Assembly (NCBI GenBank): GCA_026990095.1
Contig: JALSIL010000526.1
Span: 1 to 10,139, forward strand
Direction: 5' to 3'
Origin: Lysobacterales bacterium
GTDB taxonomy: Bacteria > Pseudomonadota > Gammaproteobacteria > Xanthomonadales > Marinicellaceae
Length of the DNA: 10,139 nt
The notes beneath the pieces were generated by a model. The model worked only from the letters and a program-made list of their open reading frames with translations, ran no database searches and had not been told where the DNA came from. This document shows, in pieces, positions 1-7,491 of the stretch (position 1 is its first letter; each line of letters starts with the position of its first letter). The translations under genes and the position numbers were made by a program.

Positions 1-32
1 CAACACGATTTGTAATTCCGTATAATTAACAT
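1..32 (-). CDS. possible start of a further gene, cut by the window edge
   Basis: On the minus strand an ATG (30-32) follows directly after the TAG stop of the 60-codon small gene. Ten codons stay open to the window edge, reading MLIIRNYKSC. The zero-gap stop/start arrangement suggests a third gene in the macroglobulin transcript. However, there is no convincing Shine-Dalgarno sequence in front of it, and ten open codons are weak evidence. In E. coli the gene next to the yfhM macroglobulin is pbpC, but these few residues do not identify a family. It may equally be chance. Confidence 0.25.
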   Translation of the reverse strand, partial: MLIIRNYKSC

Positions 33-215
33 CTAAGCAGATTGCTGGATTCTAGGAGCCTGTCCGAGAATACAAGTAGAGCTTTCCTCATTATATTTAC
101 CACCTCTATCCAAACAATTATCAATTCTTATGAACTCAGCTACATTTACAAAAATAAAAGCCGATAAAATTATCAGAATTAGTCTTGTGAATAACTTATT
201 ACAACCACCCTTCAC
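33..215 (-). CDS. small single-pass membrane protein with a two-cysteine C-terminal segment
   Basis: This is a 60-residue protein of unknown function. It starts with GTG inside the TGA stop of the macroglobulin gene (GTGA overlap). A GGAGG at 223-227 lies 7 nt upstream of the GTG, so the start is well supported and translation is probably coupled to the upstream gene. Residues 1-11 are basic and residues about 12-28 form a hydrophobic helix without a lipobox, which suggests a signal anchor with the C-terminus in the periplasm. The exposed part has Cys34 and Cys48 in the pattern CLDRGGKYN(x6)C, which could form a disulphide. From memory, similar 'CLDxGGxY...C' patterns recur in small proteobacterial membrane proteins, but I cannot assign a function. 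Its position suggests an accessory role for the macroglobulin lipoprotein, which is inference only. Confidence 0.7.
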   Translation of the reverse strand: MKGGCNKLFTRLILIILSAFIFVNVAEFIRIDNCLDRGGKYNEESSTCILGQAPRIQQSA

Positions 216-3200
216 TCAACAACCTCCATCTTCCCCTGCTCTGCACTCATCGCACGGACTTCAGGATGGTACATGTCTTCAACCAATGTCGATGGAATGG
301 TGTATTTTCCTGGAGTAACGGCACGAGCAAGGTAAAAAACATGACTTGTTCGGTATTTTGATAAAGCCAAGGCGGCAATGTAACGGTCATCTCGAAATTC
401 TTGGTGTTTGATACGGGTGTTGTTTTGCCATTGGTAAATGTATTTTTTATCAATTTTTATATCATCTAACTTAAATGAATGCGCTAAGTTTTGGTTTTCC
501 AGTTCCAAACCAGCTGGCAATAATTCAATCAACATGGCATCTGGTAAATAGCTGCGGTTCTTGTCTTTTTTATCCAAACTCACCTCTACGTGTACCAAAA
601 TCATTTCGCCTGTTTTTAATTGCTTACTATTTTTCTTATTGCCTTTGCTATCGTAATAATGACGTTTAATAATAATGCCATTATTACTGAGATTATTATC
701 GCTGAGATAACCTTGAGTTTTGTAATCCACAAACAAGGTTTGCTTGCCAGTATTTGTTAATAATAAAGGCACTTTAGCCTCTTTAGCCAACCATAACTTA
801 CTTAAATCATTGGATTGTTTAAAGCCATCGGTGTGGTTGTTTCGATTTAAATCTAACTGCCACTCATTGTTGTTTTTATTGTTTTCAAGAGCCTTGGCTA
901 ACCGAAATAAGCTGCCGCGTTCTTGAGTTGACATCCAGCGTTTTCCTTTAAGCTCATCAAGCAATTGTGGAAATAATGCATTGGGTGTTTTTGCTAGTTT
1001 TTCAGTTAACAGGCTGTCCATACCAAGCAAAATGACTTGTGAAGTATCGCGAATCGTTGTGCCATAATCACCATAGTAATAATAACCCTTAGCATCCGTT
1101 TTAAAATCAACTGCCGTAAGCCATGCTTCATTGGCTCGTCTTTCATCTCCCATCAATTCTAAAGCGGCGGCAAAATGCGCCAAAGGCAAAGCTGTTTTAC
1201 TGAACTTGGCTTGTTTGTCATAGGCTTGACGCACATCTTGCAAGTTAACTTGCTTAATACCAGCCAACACATAAGCCGCATAGGCTTTGTAGGCAACCAA
1301 ATAATGTTCTTTAGAACTTAAATATCGCGCTAAATCCGAGCGTGGTTTTTGGTTTTTACGCACATAGTTTCTCATGCGTTTGATGGCTTTTTTCAATACT
1401 GTTTCAGGAACGTTATAACCCTTGGCTTTGGCTTTTATCAAAAAATCTGAAACATAAACTGTCAACCACCTTTCTTCTAGGGAATTATTACTCCATAAGC
1501 CAAAACTGCCATCGTAGCGTTGCATACCGACTATTCTACTGATGGCATTTTCAATCAATTGAGTGCGTTTTTCAAAAATCTCAACCGCCTTTGTATTTTC
1601 AAACAAATTTAAATCACTTTGTTCGACTTGCAATAAAGGCAATGCTCTACTGGTAGTTTGCTCTAAACAACCATAAGGGTATTGAATCAGTTTATGCAAA
1701 TGACCTTGCGCATCCAATACAAGACTATTGGAAACTTTTAAAATAGACTTTAAACCATCATCTTCATATGAATCTATTTTATTTTGAGCAATATTTAATG
1801 ATTTTCCAGGCTCCAAAACGGCTATTTGACTAGTAGTGACTGCTGCTGATGCGGGCCTTATGCCAAGTTTCCAATCTCGTTCTAAACTGTAGTTGTTTTT
1901 TCCTGTTATCTGCGCTTTGACTGTGACCGCACCCAAACCACGATGTGTTGTTGCTTTGATGGGTAATTTTATGATGCGTTTTTCTTGTGCTTTTAGTTCA
2001 ATAGTTTGCGATAATTTTTGTTCGCCAAGGTATTTATCAGCCGTTAAATTTAGTTGCATTATTTGAGTAAAGTCTTCGGTGTTTTGCACATCTATGACTG
2101 CAAAAGATTCATCGCCTTTGGCTAAAAATCTTGGCATTGTGCTGGATACCACAATTGGAGCCGCGACTTTCATGCGTGATTCAATACTGGCAACCTGAAT
2201 TTCGTTATAAGCCATTGCCATTAAGCGAATTTCTCCATTAAAATAAGGAATATCGAGTTTTATTTTCGCTTCGCCATTGGCATCAAAGGCAACTTTTTCG
2301 GTAAATAAAGAGACAATTTGCACATCGGATTGAGCCGCATCCCCTCCTCGGTTAATATCAGCATCACCGCCGAATTTTTGTCGAGCCAATTGACCCTCGC
2401 CATAGGCAATAATCGAACCATACATATCGCGCAATTCAGCACTGTATTTTCGAGCAGCAAACAACCACGAAAAAGGATTAGGCGTTTTAAAATTACTGAC
2501 ATTTAATACACCTGTGTCAACGGCTGCTAAAGTCACAAAACTGCTCTGGCTGTGCAAATCTGTTGCTTTAACTGTTACAGTCACGCTAGATTCTGGCAAG
2601 ATTTTTTCTGGATGGTCAATTTCCAGTGTTATTTTTCTGTCCTTACGATCAAGCGGCAGTGCAATGACGCCAAAAGAACGAGCCGGAAGGTGTTTGCGTT
2701 TGCTATCGCCTTTTTGTATTACCATAACACTGGCATGTAAATCGTGGCGATTCCAACTGTTATCAATAGCAATAGCAATAGCAACAGTTTGTTCGGCTGA
2801 ACTTAATTGCACAGTCTGTTTGAATAATAACTCATCACTTTCAACCGTTATAATTGCCAATCCAGCATAAGGGGCAGTAATCGTTAATTCCGCCTCCGAA
2901 CCTTGGGTAATTGTGTCACTATTCCAAGACAACTGCACTTGATCTGGACGTTCACCATTGGCATTTTCCGCATCGTACCAACTCCAACCAGAGAAAAACT
3001 GATAACTGCTGATAAGTGTTTGCTTGGTATCCCGAATTTCCACTCGGTAATTACCATAATCCACTGGTAAGGTCACTTTATTGACTTGATTCTTTTTTAA
3101 ATTTATTACGGTATCAAAAACCGCAACATTTGTCAGGGAACGATTGTAACTCCAGCCATCATCACCCCAATGCCAATATCGTTGGTCATTTTCACGAATT

Positions 3201-5155
3201 AATAACACATCAACATTGTTCATGTCCACTTTATCGCCTTGTCGATTAACGGCAATTAATTCGATTTCATTATTACTGTTTGGACTGGCATAATCAGCAT
3301 CATTTTGCAGCCATGATGGTCGCACGCCAATAGCGGTTTGGTGTGGCCAAATAGTTTGCACAACGCTGCGAGAAATTGGGCGACCACCTGATTCGTAGAC
3401 ATTGACATAGGTTTTAATTCGCAATGGAAATTTTGTATCTTTCCATTGGTTTTTAACCGTTAATTGTGCAAATCCCTTTTCATCCAACTGCGCTTGCGGC
3501 ACATCAAAGTTTAAATCATAATCGTGGTAGCTGCGCGAACCAAACTCATAGTCTTTAAATTCATCAAACAAACGCGTTTGGTTGCCAACAGAAACAGTGG
3601 CATCAAAACGGTTATTGGCAGCAGGTGAACCATAAAGGTAATCACTTTGCACATCAATAAGACTATCATCGCTTGCATCGATGTGTTTTTTATTATCGTG
3701 GGCTTTTAAAGCCAACTTCAAGCGTTCAGGTAAAAAATCTTCCACCGAAAATTTGTATTCAAATTTATCCTTATTACCCAAGGTTGCAACAAATGTCCAT
3801 TCACCCGTTAAAGCATCCTTTGGCACGCTGAATTGTGAGGTATAAAGCGAACTGTCATCACCAGTCCAAGTGAAGGTTTTAAAACTTCGGTAATCGGGGC
3901 GTTTTATCTCAACTTTTATGGGAGAAGCTTTTACTTTCTTTCCATCAGCATCGCGTAATAAACCATTTATGTTAATGGTTTCACCTGGGCGATATAAATC
4001 GCGTGGTGCATACAAGAATAATTCTTGTGGATGATAAGGGCGTGAGGATAAATTAAATTCAGACAAATCCATTTTGGGTTGATTTAAGCGAACCAAATTA
4101 AAGTTATCGCCCTTTTGAGCCAAAACAAATCGTGCTTTTTTTATTTCAGGCGTTTTAAATTCAGCAAAACCTTCAGTGTCGGTATGAGTCTGATCAATCA
4201 CAACGCCGTTTTCATCAACCAGTTTTATAGAAATATTTTTATACGCTTTGGCTTGTGGCAGTTGGTGAGTAAATACCACCAAAGAATCATCGTATTTTCG
4301 TGTATGCAAACCAATATCCGTGCTAACAAACCACGTGTTTTGAATATTATACGAGTACATATCATGTGGCATCATGGTGACAAAATACAAACCCGACTTT
4401 TGCACTTGTTCAATATTCTTGATGTTTATATCGTGTTGTGCTCGTTTATTTTTTTCGCTTTTTAACTCAAACTCAGCGGTATAAACCACCTTTGCAATCT
4501 TATACATGCGTTCTAATGTGTGAATTTCATTACGGTAATTCATTTGTAAAAACTGGACATACTTATCAGGATTGATGCGCCAAAATTTTAAATCAACAGC
4601 ATCCACATTAATCGCTTCAATCGGTAATACATTACTGTCTTTAAGAAGTGTTGAGCCCTTTGAAATAAAACGCACACTTTTTTGGTAAGGGCGAGTATTG
4701 AGGTCTTTAGTAAAACCGCTTTTTATTTTTTTACCGTTTATTGACAGTAACCCCTTATCCACCAGCACTTTATAATGCGTGTCGGCTTCGATAAAAGGAA
4801 AATACATTGATGAATTGCTTTCATGGTAAATCCAACCGCCTTTTACTAATTGATTGCTTTCCTTGCCTGTATATACTTTTATCAAACTATCTATATTTTG
4901 TTGACCATCCACTGGTAAGGTCAGGTTGACTTGTAAAGCCGGTGCATTTTCAAACAAACCTTCAGTGATACTCAAGACCTTAAACTCAGTTAAGTCTGAA
5001 TAGTTTATTTTGTCACGTTTTAAACTTTCATTACTCGGCTTGGGCAGGGATTGAGCAACTTTTGGTAATACCTCACTTGATTTATTGGGTTGAGAAGAGT
5101 CGTCAGTACAAGACGCGAGAAAAAGTAAGGCGATAAAGATTAAGGTTTTTTTCAT
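212..5155 (-). CDS. yfhM: alpha-2-macroglobulin family lipoprotein (YfhM/ECAM type)
   Basis: Bacterial alpha-2-macroglobulin, a periplasmic lipoprotein that traps attacking proteases. Cleavage of a bait region exposes a thioester that binds the protease covalently. The N-terminus is a lipoprotein signal with lipobox LASC and lipidated Cys16. Thr17 at +2 is not the Asp that retains lipoproteins in the inner membrane. The 1647 residues run collinear with E. coli YfhM (about 1653) as I remember it. Landmarks are DLYRPGETININGLLRDADG near residue 385 (macroglobulin domain), a bait-region-type domain at about 735-890, NRGGD at 935 leading into IPYFNGEIRLMAMA, the thioester motif YPYGCLEQ with Cys1163 and Gln1166, an alpha-helical thioester domain to about 1420, and LIELLPAGLELENQNL in the C-terminal domain. 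The thioester residues are intact, so it should be active. No obvious Shine-Dalgarno sequence precedes the ATG. E. coli yfhM lies beside pbpC, which is not visible here. Confidence 0.96.
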   Translation of the reverse strand: MKKTLIFIALLFLASCTDDSSQPNKSSEVLPKVAQSLPKPSNESLKRDKINYSDLTEFKVLSITEGLFENAPALQVNLTLPVDGQQNIDSLIKVYTGKESNQLVKGGWIYHESNSSMYFPFIEADTHYKVLVDKGLLSINGKKIKSGFTKDLNTRPYQKSVRFISKGSTLLKDSNVLPIEAINVDAVDLKFWRINPDKYVQFLQMNYRNEIHTLERMYKIAKVVYTAEFELKSEKNKRAQHDINIKNIEQVQKSGLYFVTMMPHDMYSYNIQNTWFVSTDIGLHTRKYDDSLVVFTHQLPQAKAYKNISIKLVDENGVVIDQTHTDTEGFAEFKTPEIKKARFVLAQKGDNFNLVRLNQPKMDLSEFNLSSRPYHPQELFLYAPRDLYRPGETININGLLRDADGKKVKASPIKVEIKRPDYRSFKTFTWTGDDSSLYTSQFSVPKDALTGEWTFVATLGNKDKFEYKFSVEDFLPERLKLALKAHDNKKHIDASDDSLIDVQSDYLYGSPAANNRFDATVSVGNQTRLFDEFKDYEFGSRSYHDYDLNFDVPQAQLDEKGFAQLTVKNQWKDTKFPLRIKTYVNVYESGGRPISRSVVQTIWPHQTAIGVRPSWLQNDADYASPNSNNEIELIAVNRQGDKVDMNNVDVLLIRENDQRYWHWGDDGWSYNRSLTNVAVFDTVINLKKNQVNKVTLPVDYGNYRVEIRDTKQTLISSYQFFSGWSWYDAENANGERPDQVQLSWNSDTITQGSEAELTITAPYAGLAIITVESDELLFKQTVQLSSAEQTVAIAIAIDNSWNRHDLHASVMVIQKGDSKRKHLPARSFGVIALPLDRKDRKITLEIDHPEKILPESSVTVTVKATDLHSQSSFVTLAAVDTGVLNVSNFKTPNPFSWLFAARKYSAELRDMYGSIIAYGEGQLARQKFGGDADINRGGDAAQSDVQIVSLFTEKVAFDANGEAKIKLDIPYFNGEIRLMAMAYNEIQVASIESRMKVAAPIVVSSTMPRFLAKGDESFAVIDVQNTEDFTQIMQLNLTADKYLGEQKLSQTIELKAQEKRIIKLPIKATTHRGLGAVTVKAQITGKNNYSLERDWKLGIRPASAAVTTSQIAVLEPGKSLNIAQNKIDSYEDDGLKSILKVSNSLVLDAQGHLHKLIQYPYGCLEQTTSRALPLLQVEQSDLNLFENTKAVEIFEKRTQLIENAISRIVGMQRYDGSFGLWSNNSLEERWLTVYVSDFLIKAKAKGYNVPETVLKKAIKRMRNYVRKNQKPRSDLARYLSSKEHYLVAYKAYAAYVLAGIKQVNLQDVRQAYDKQAKFSKTALPLAHFAAALELMGDERRANEAWLTAVDFKTDAKGYYYYGDYGTTIRDTSQVILLGMDSLLTEKLAKTPNALFPQLLDELKGKRWMSTQERGSLFRLAKALENNKNNNEWQLDLNRNNHTDGFKQSNDLSKLWLAKEAKVPLLLTNTGKQTLFVDYKTQGYLSDNNLSNNGIIIKRHYYDSKGNKKNSKQLKTGEMILVHVEVSLDKKDKNRSYLPDAMLIELLPAGLELENQNLAHSFKLDDIKIDKKYIYQWQNNTRIKHQEFRDDRYIAALALSKYRTSHVFYLARAVTPGKYTIPSTLVEDMYHPEVRAMSAEQGKMEVVE
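223..227 (-). promoter_or_regulatory. Shine-Dalgarno sequence of the small membrane-protein gene
   Basis: GGAGG on the minus strand lies within the last codons of the macroglobulin gene, 7 nt before the GTG start at 213-215. It is the clearest ribosome binding site in the window and decides the non-ATG start of the small gene. Confidence 0.7.
2764..2781 (+). repeat. hexanucleotide tandem repeat (CAATAG)x3 inside the macroglobulin gene
   Basis: Three perfect CAATAG copies are followed by a partial CAACAG. On the coding (minus) strand they encode the alternating Ala-Ile run in VAIAIAID. The unit length is a multiple of three, so gain or loss of a copy would add or remove two residues without a frameshift. 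Confidence 0.6.
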
Positions 5156-5195
5156 TGCAGTTTTTTATTTTTAATAAAATGAATAATAGCTTAGG

Positions 5196-5204
5196 ATTAT
5201 AACA
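5196..5204 (-). promoter_or_regulatory. extended -10 promoter of the macroglobulin gene
   Basis: On the minus strand the sequence TGTTATAAT is a perfect TATAAT preceded by TGn, the extended -10 form. It lies about 40 nt before the ATG, giving a leader of roughly 33 nt. No good -35 sits at 16-18 nt spacing, which fits an extended -10 promoter. It is the best leftward promoter in the 192-bp intergenic region. Confidence 0.55.
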
Positions 5205-5291
5205 AAAGAATGCTGGAGTTATGATGAATTATGGCAAGTTTGATAAATCACTTCTCACACAAAGTCCTCTTTCTATTTTTTACGAAAATAA

Positions 5292-5319
5292 TTGACATTA
5301 CAATCAATTTAGGTAACAT
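5292..5319 (+). promoter_or_regulatory. sigma70-type promoter of the marR-hutU-hutH operon
   Basis: A perfect TTGACA -35 (5292-5297) is followed after 16 nt by TAACAT (5314-5319), a four-of-six match to the -10 consensus. Transcription would start near 5326, leaving a leader of about 22 nt before the regulator ATG at 5348. The weak -10 lies inside the palindrome at 5314-5335, as expected for a repressible promoter. Confidence 0.55.
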
Positions 5320-5335
5320 ATTGCGAAACATATTA
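5314..5335. promoter_or_regulatory. candidate operator: 22-bp imperfect palindrome over the -10 and start site
   Basis: The two 11-bp arms TAACATATTGC and GAAACATATTA pair at 8 of 11 positions. The same stretch also holds a direct repeat, AACATATT at 5315-5322 and 5327-5334, with a 12-bp period. It overlaps the rightward -10 and the predicted start site and lies immediately upstream of a MarR-type regulator. MarR dimers typically bind palindromes of about 16-20 bp, often in their own promoter, so autoregulation is likely. This is inference from position and symmetry. Confidence 0.5.
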
Positions 5336-5347
5336 CATTAATAGCTG

Positions 5348-5821
5348 ATGCCAACAAAATTAAAAAAAATATCCGATGCCTTTATCGGCAAACAAGCCGA
5401 TGATTTAAGCAATTTAATTCGTGAACAGGTCAAACCTATTTATGAGTCACTCGGTATTGTTGTGCCAGTCAAATCATGCTCGGTGATACATTATTTACAT
5501 AAATTCGATGCTTTATCCATTACCGATTTAGCCAAACACTTAAAACAATCGCATCAATTGATTAAACAAAAAATCCCCAAGCTGATTCAACTGGGGTTAG
5601 TAACCGCTAAAAGTGACGAAAATGATAAACGCCGAACGACTTATCATTTAACCACCGCAGGCAGAGAACAAGCCAGATTATTAAATGAAAACTCATTAAA
5701 TACCGTTTACGAACATTTAAGTGACGAAATCGGTGCCAATTTACACCTCGTATTAAATGATGCGATAAACGCTTTAAAACAAAAAGCACTCTTAACCCGT
5801 TTTAACGAGATAAACACATGA
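5348..5821 (+). CDS. MarR-family transcriptional regulator, probable regulator of histidine degradation
   Basis: This 157-residue winged-helix regulator has the MarR layout: N-terminal helices (about 10-50), a helix-turn-helix at about 56-80 (LSITDLAKHLKQSHQLIKQK), and a wing at about 84-101 with the family pattern DENDKRRTTYHLTTAGRE. C-terminal helices (about 103-150) serve dimerisation together with the N-terminus. An in-frame TAG at 5342-5344 rules out an earlier ATG start. No clear Shine-Dalgarno sequence is seen. The 3' end overlaps hutU by ATGA, so it is co-transcribed and probably coupled with hutU. Histidine utilisation operons usually carry HutC, a GntR/UTRA repressor sensing urocanate. 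Here this unrelated protein takes that place, and its ligand may be urocanate or histidine. The family assignment is firm; the regulatory target is inferred from context and the adjacent palindrome. Confidence 0.88.
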   Translation: MPTKLKKISDAFIGKQADDLSNLIREQVKPIYESLGIVVPVKSCSVIHYLHKFDALSITDLAKHLKQSHQLIKQKIPKLIQLGLVTAKSDENDKRRTTYHLTTAGREQARLLNENSLNTVYEHLSDEIGANLHLVLNDAINALKQKALLTRFNEINT

Positions 5822-7488
5822 ACTCAAGAATAGACAAAACCCGTAAAATTAAAGCCCCAACAGGCACAACACTAAGCTGTAAATCTTGGTTAACCGAAGC
5901 TCCGATGCGTATGTTGATGAATAATCTAGATGCCCAAGTTGCCGAACGTCCAGAAGAATTGGTAGTTTATGGCGGCATAGGACGTGCAGCTCGCAATTGG
6001 GAGTGTTTTGACAAAATAATTGCGATCCTAAAAAATTTAGCAGAAGATGAAACATTACTGGTGCAATCAGGCAAACCTGTGGGCGTGTTTAGAACCCACA
6101 AAGATGCACCACGGGTATTAATTGCTAATTCAAATTTGGTTCCACATTGGGCAAATTGGGAACATTTTAATGAACTGGATAAAAATGGTTTGATGATGTA
6201 CGGGCAAATGACCGCTGGTTCGTGGATTTATATCGGCTCTCAAGGCATCGTGCAAGGCACCTATGAAACCTTTGTTGAAGCCGGGCGACAACATTTTGAT
6301 GGCGACACCAAGGGCAAGTGGATTTTAACAGGCGGACTTGGCGGCATGGGTGGAGCGCAACCTCTGGCAGCAACCATGGCAGGCTACAGCATGATAGCGG
6401 TAGAATGCGATGAAACCCGCATAGATTTTCGCCTAAAAACAGGCTATGTAGATAAAAAAGCCTATACAATAGAACAAGCCATGGACATGTTGAATGAAGC
6501 ATTAGACAAAGGCGAAGCAACCTCAATCGGCTTACTTGGCAACGCTGCTGATGTTTTTCCACAAATGTACGCTGATGGCATTCGACCTGATTTAGTCACC
6601 GACCAAACCTCCGCACACGACCCCGTTAATGGCTATTTACCGCAAGGTTGGAGTGTTGAAAAGTGGCGAGAAACGATTAAAACCAATCCCGAAGAAGTGG
6701 CAAAACAAGCCCGCAAATCCATGCGTGTGCAAGTGCAAGCCATGCTCGATTTTCACTCACAAGGCATTCCTACTGTTGATTACGGCAACAATATCCGCCA
6801 AGAAGCCTATAACGAAGGCCTAAAAAACGCTTTTGACTTCCCAGGATTTGTACCAGCTTATGTTCGCCCATTATTCTGTCGTGGTGTTGGACCCTTTCGC
6901 TGGGCAGCCTTATCAGGCGACCCCGAAGACATTTACAAAACCGATGCCAAGGTCAAAGAAATCATTGCCGATGACCCACATCTGCACAACTGGTTAGATA
7001 TGGCTCGTGAACGCATTCAATTTCAAGGCTTGCCTGCTCGCATATGCTGGGTTGGCTTAGGATTACGTGACAAATTAGGCTTGGCCTTCAATGAAATGGT
7101 ACGCAATGGCGAATTATCAGCACCCGTTGTTATCGGTCGAGACCACCTAGACTCAGGTTCTGTTGCCAGCCCAAACCGCGAAACCGAAAGCATGGCTGAC
7201 GGCTCCGATGCTGTCTCAGATTGGCCATTACTCAACGCCATGCTCAATGTTGCCAGCGGTGCCACTTGGGTTTCACTGCACCACGGCGGTGGAGTTGGCA
7301 TGGGGTATTCACAACACTCTGGTTTGGTTATTGTCTGTGATGGAACCAAAGAAGCAGATGAACGCATTGCACGAGTACTTTGGAATGATCCTGCTACAGG
7401 TGTTATGCGCCATGCTGATGCGGGTTATGAAATTGCTAAGCAATGTGCTAAAGAAAATGAATTGAATTTACCGATGATAAAAGATTAA
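5818..7488 (+). CDS. hutU: urocanate hydratase (urocanase)
   Basis: Cytoplasmic enzyme (EC 4.2.1.49) that uses tightly bound NAD+ as an electrophile to hydrate urocanate to 4-imidazolone-5-propionate, the second step of histidine degradation. At 556 residues it has the normal length. It follows the Pseudomonas putida type throughout as recalled: SWLTEAPMRMLMNNLD, VVYGGIGRAARNWE (Tyr51), YGQMTAGSWIYIGSQGIVQG, the NAD-binding glycine-rich GGLGGMGGAQ at 172-181, VTDQTSAHDP, FVPAYVRPLFCRGVGPFRWA, and ARICWVGLGLR with the active-site Cys410. The C-terminal GGGVGMGYSQHSG and GVMRHADAGY are also present. Nothing essential is missing. The ATG overlaps the stop of the MarR gene, and hutH follows after 3 nt. 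It acts directly on the product of HutH. Confidence 0.98.
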   Translation: MNSRIDKTRKIKAPTGTTLSCKSWLTEAPMRMLMNNLDAQVAERPEELVVYGGIGRAARNWECFDKIIAILKNLAEDETLLVQSGKPVGVFRTHKDAPRVLIANSNLVPHWANWEHFNELDKNGLMMYGQMTAGSWIYIGSQGIVQGTYETFVEAGRQHFDGDTKGKWILTGGLGGMGGAQPLAATMAGYSMIAVECDETRIDFRLKTGYVDKKAYTIEQAMDMLNEALDKGEATSIGLLGNAADVFPQMYADGIRPDLVTDQTSAHDPVNGYLPQGWSVEKWRETIKTNPEEVAKQARKSMRVQVQAMLDFHSQGIPTVDYGNNIRQEAYNEGLKNAFDFPGFVPAYVRPLFCRGVGPFRWAALSGDPEDIYKTDAKVKEIIADDPHLHNWLDMARERIQFQGLPARICWVGLGLRDKLGLAFNEMVRNGELSAPVVIGRDHLDSGSVASPNRETESMADGSDAVSDWPLLNAMLNVASGATWVSLHHGGGVGMGYSQHSGLVIVCDGTKEADERIARVLWNDPATGVMRHADAGYEIAKQCAKENELNLPMIKD

Positions 7489-7491
7489 AAG

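Noticed and set aside
2514..2870. 118-codon plus-strand open frame opposite the macroglobulin gene
   Set aside because: The opposite frame is a clear macroglobulin domain; this reading has no recognisable features.
4115..4465. 116-codon plus-strand open frame opposite the macroglobulin gene
   Set aside because: Aromatic-rich antisense shadow with no domain and no upstream signals.
6167..6562. 131-codon minus-strand open frame opposite hutU
   Set aside because: It lies wholly inside the highly conserved hutU frame, has a Cys/Leu/Arg-rich composition typical of an antisense shadow, and resembles no family.
7023..7367. 114-codon minus-strand open frame opposite hutU
   Set aside because: Antisense shadow of the conserved C-terminal part of hutU, with no promoter, ribosome binding site or domain.
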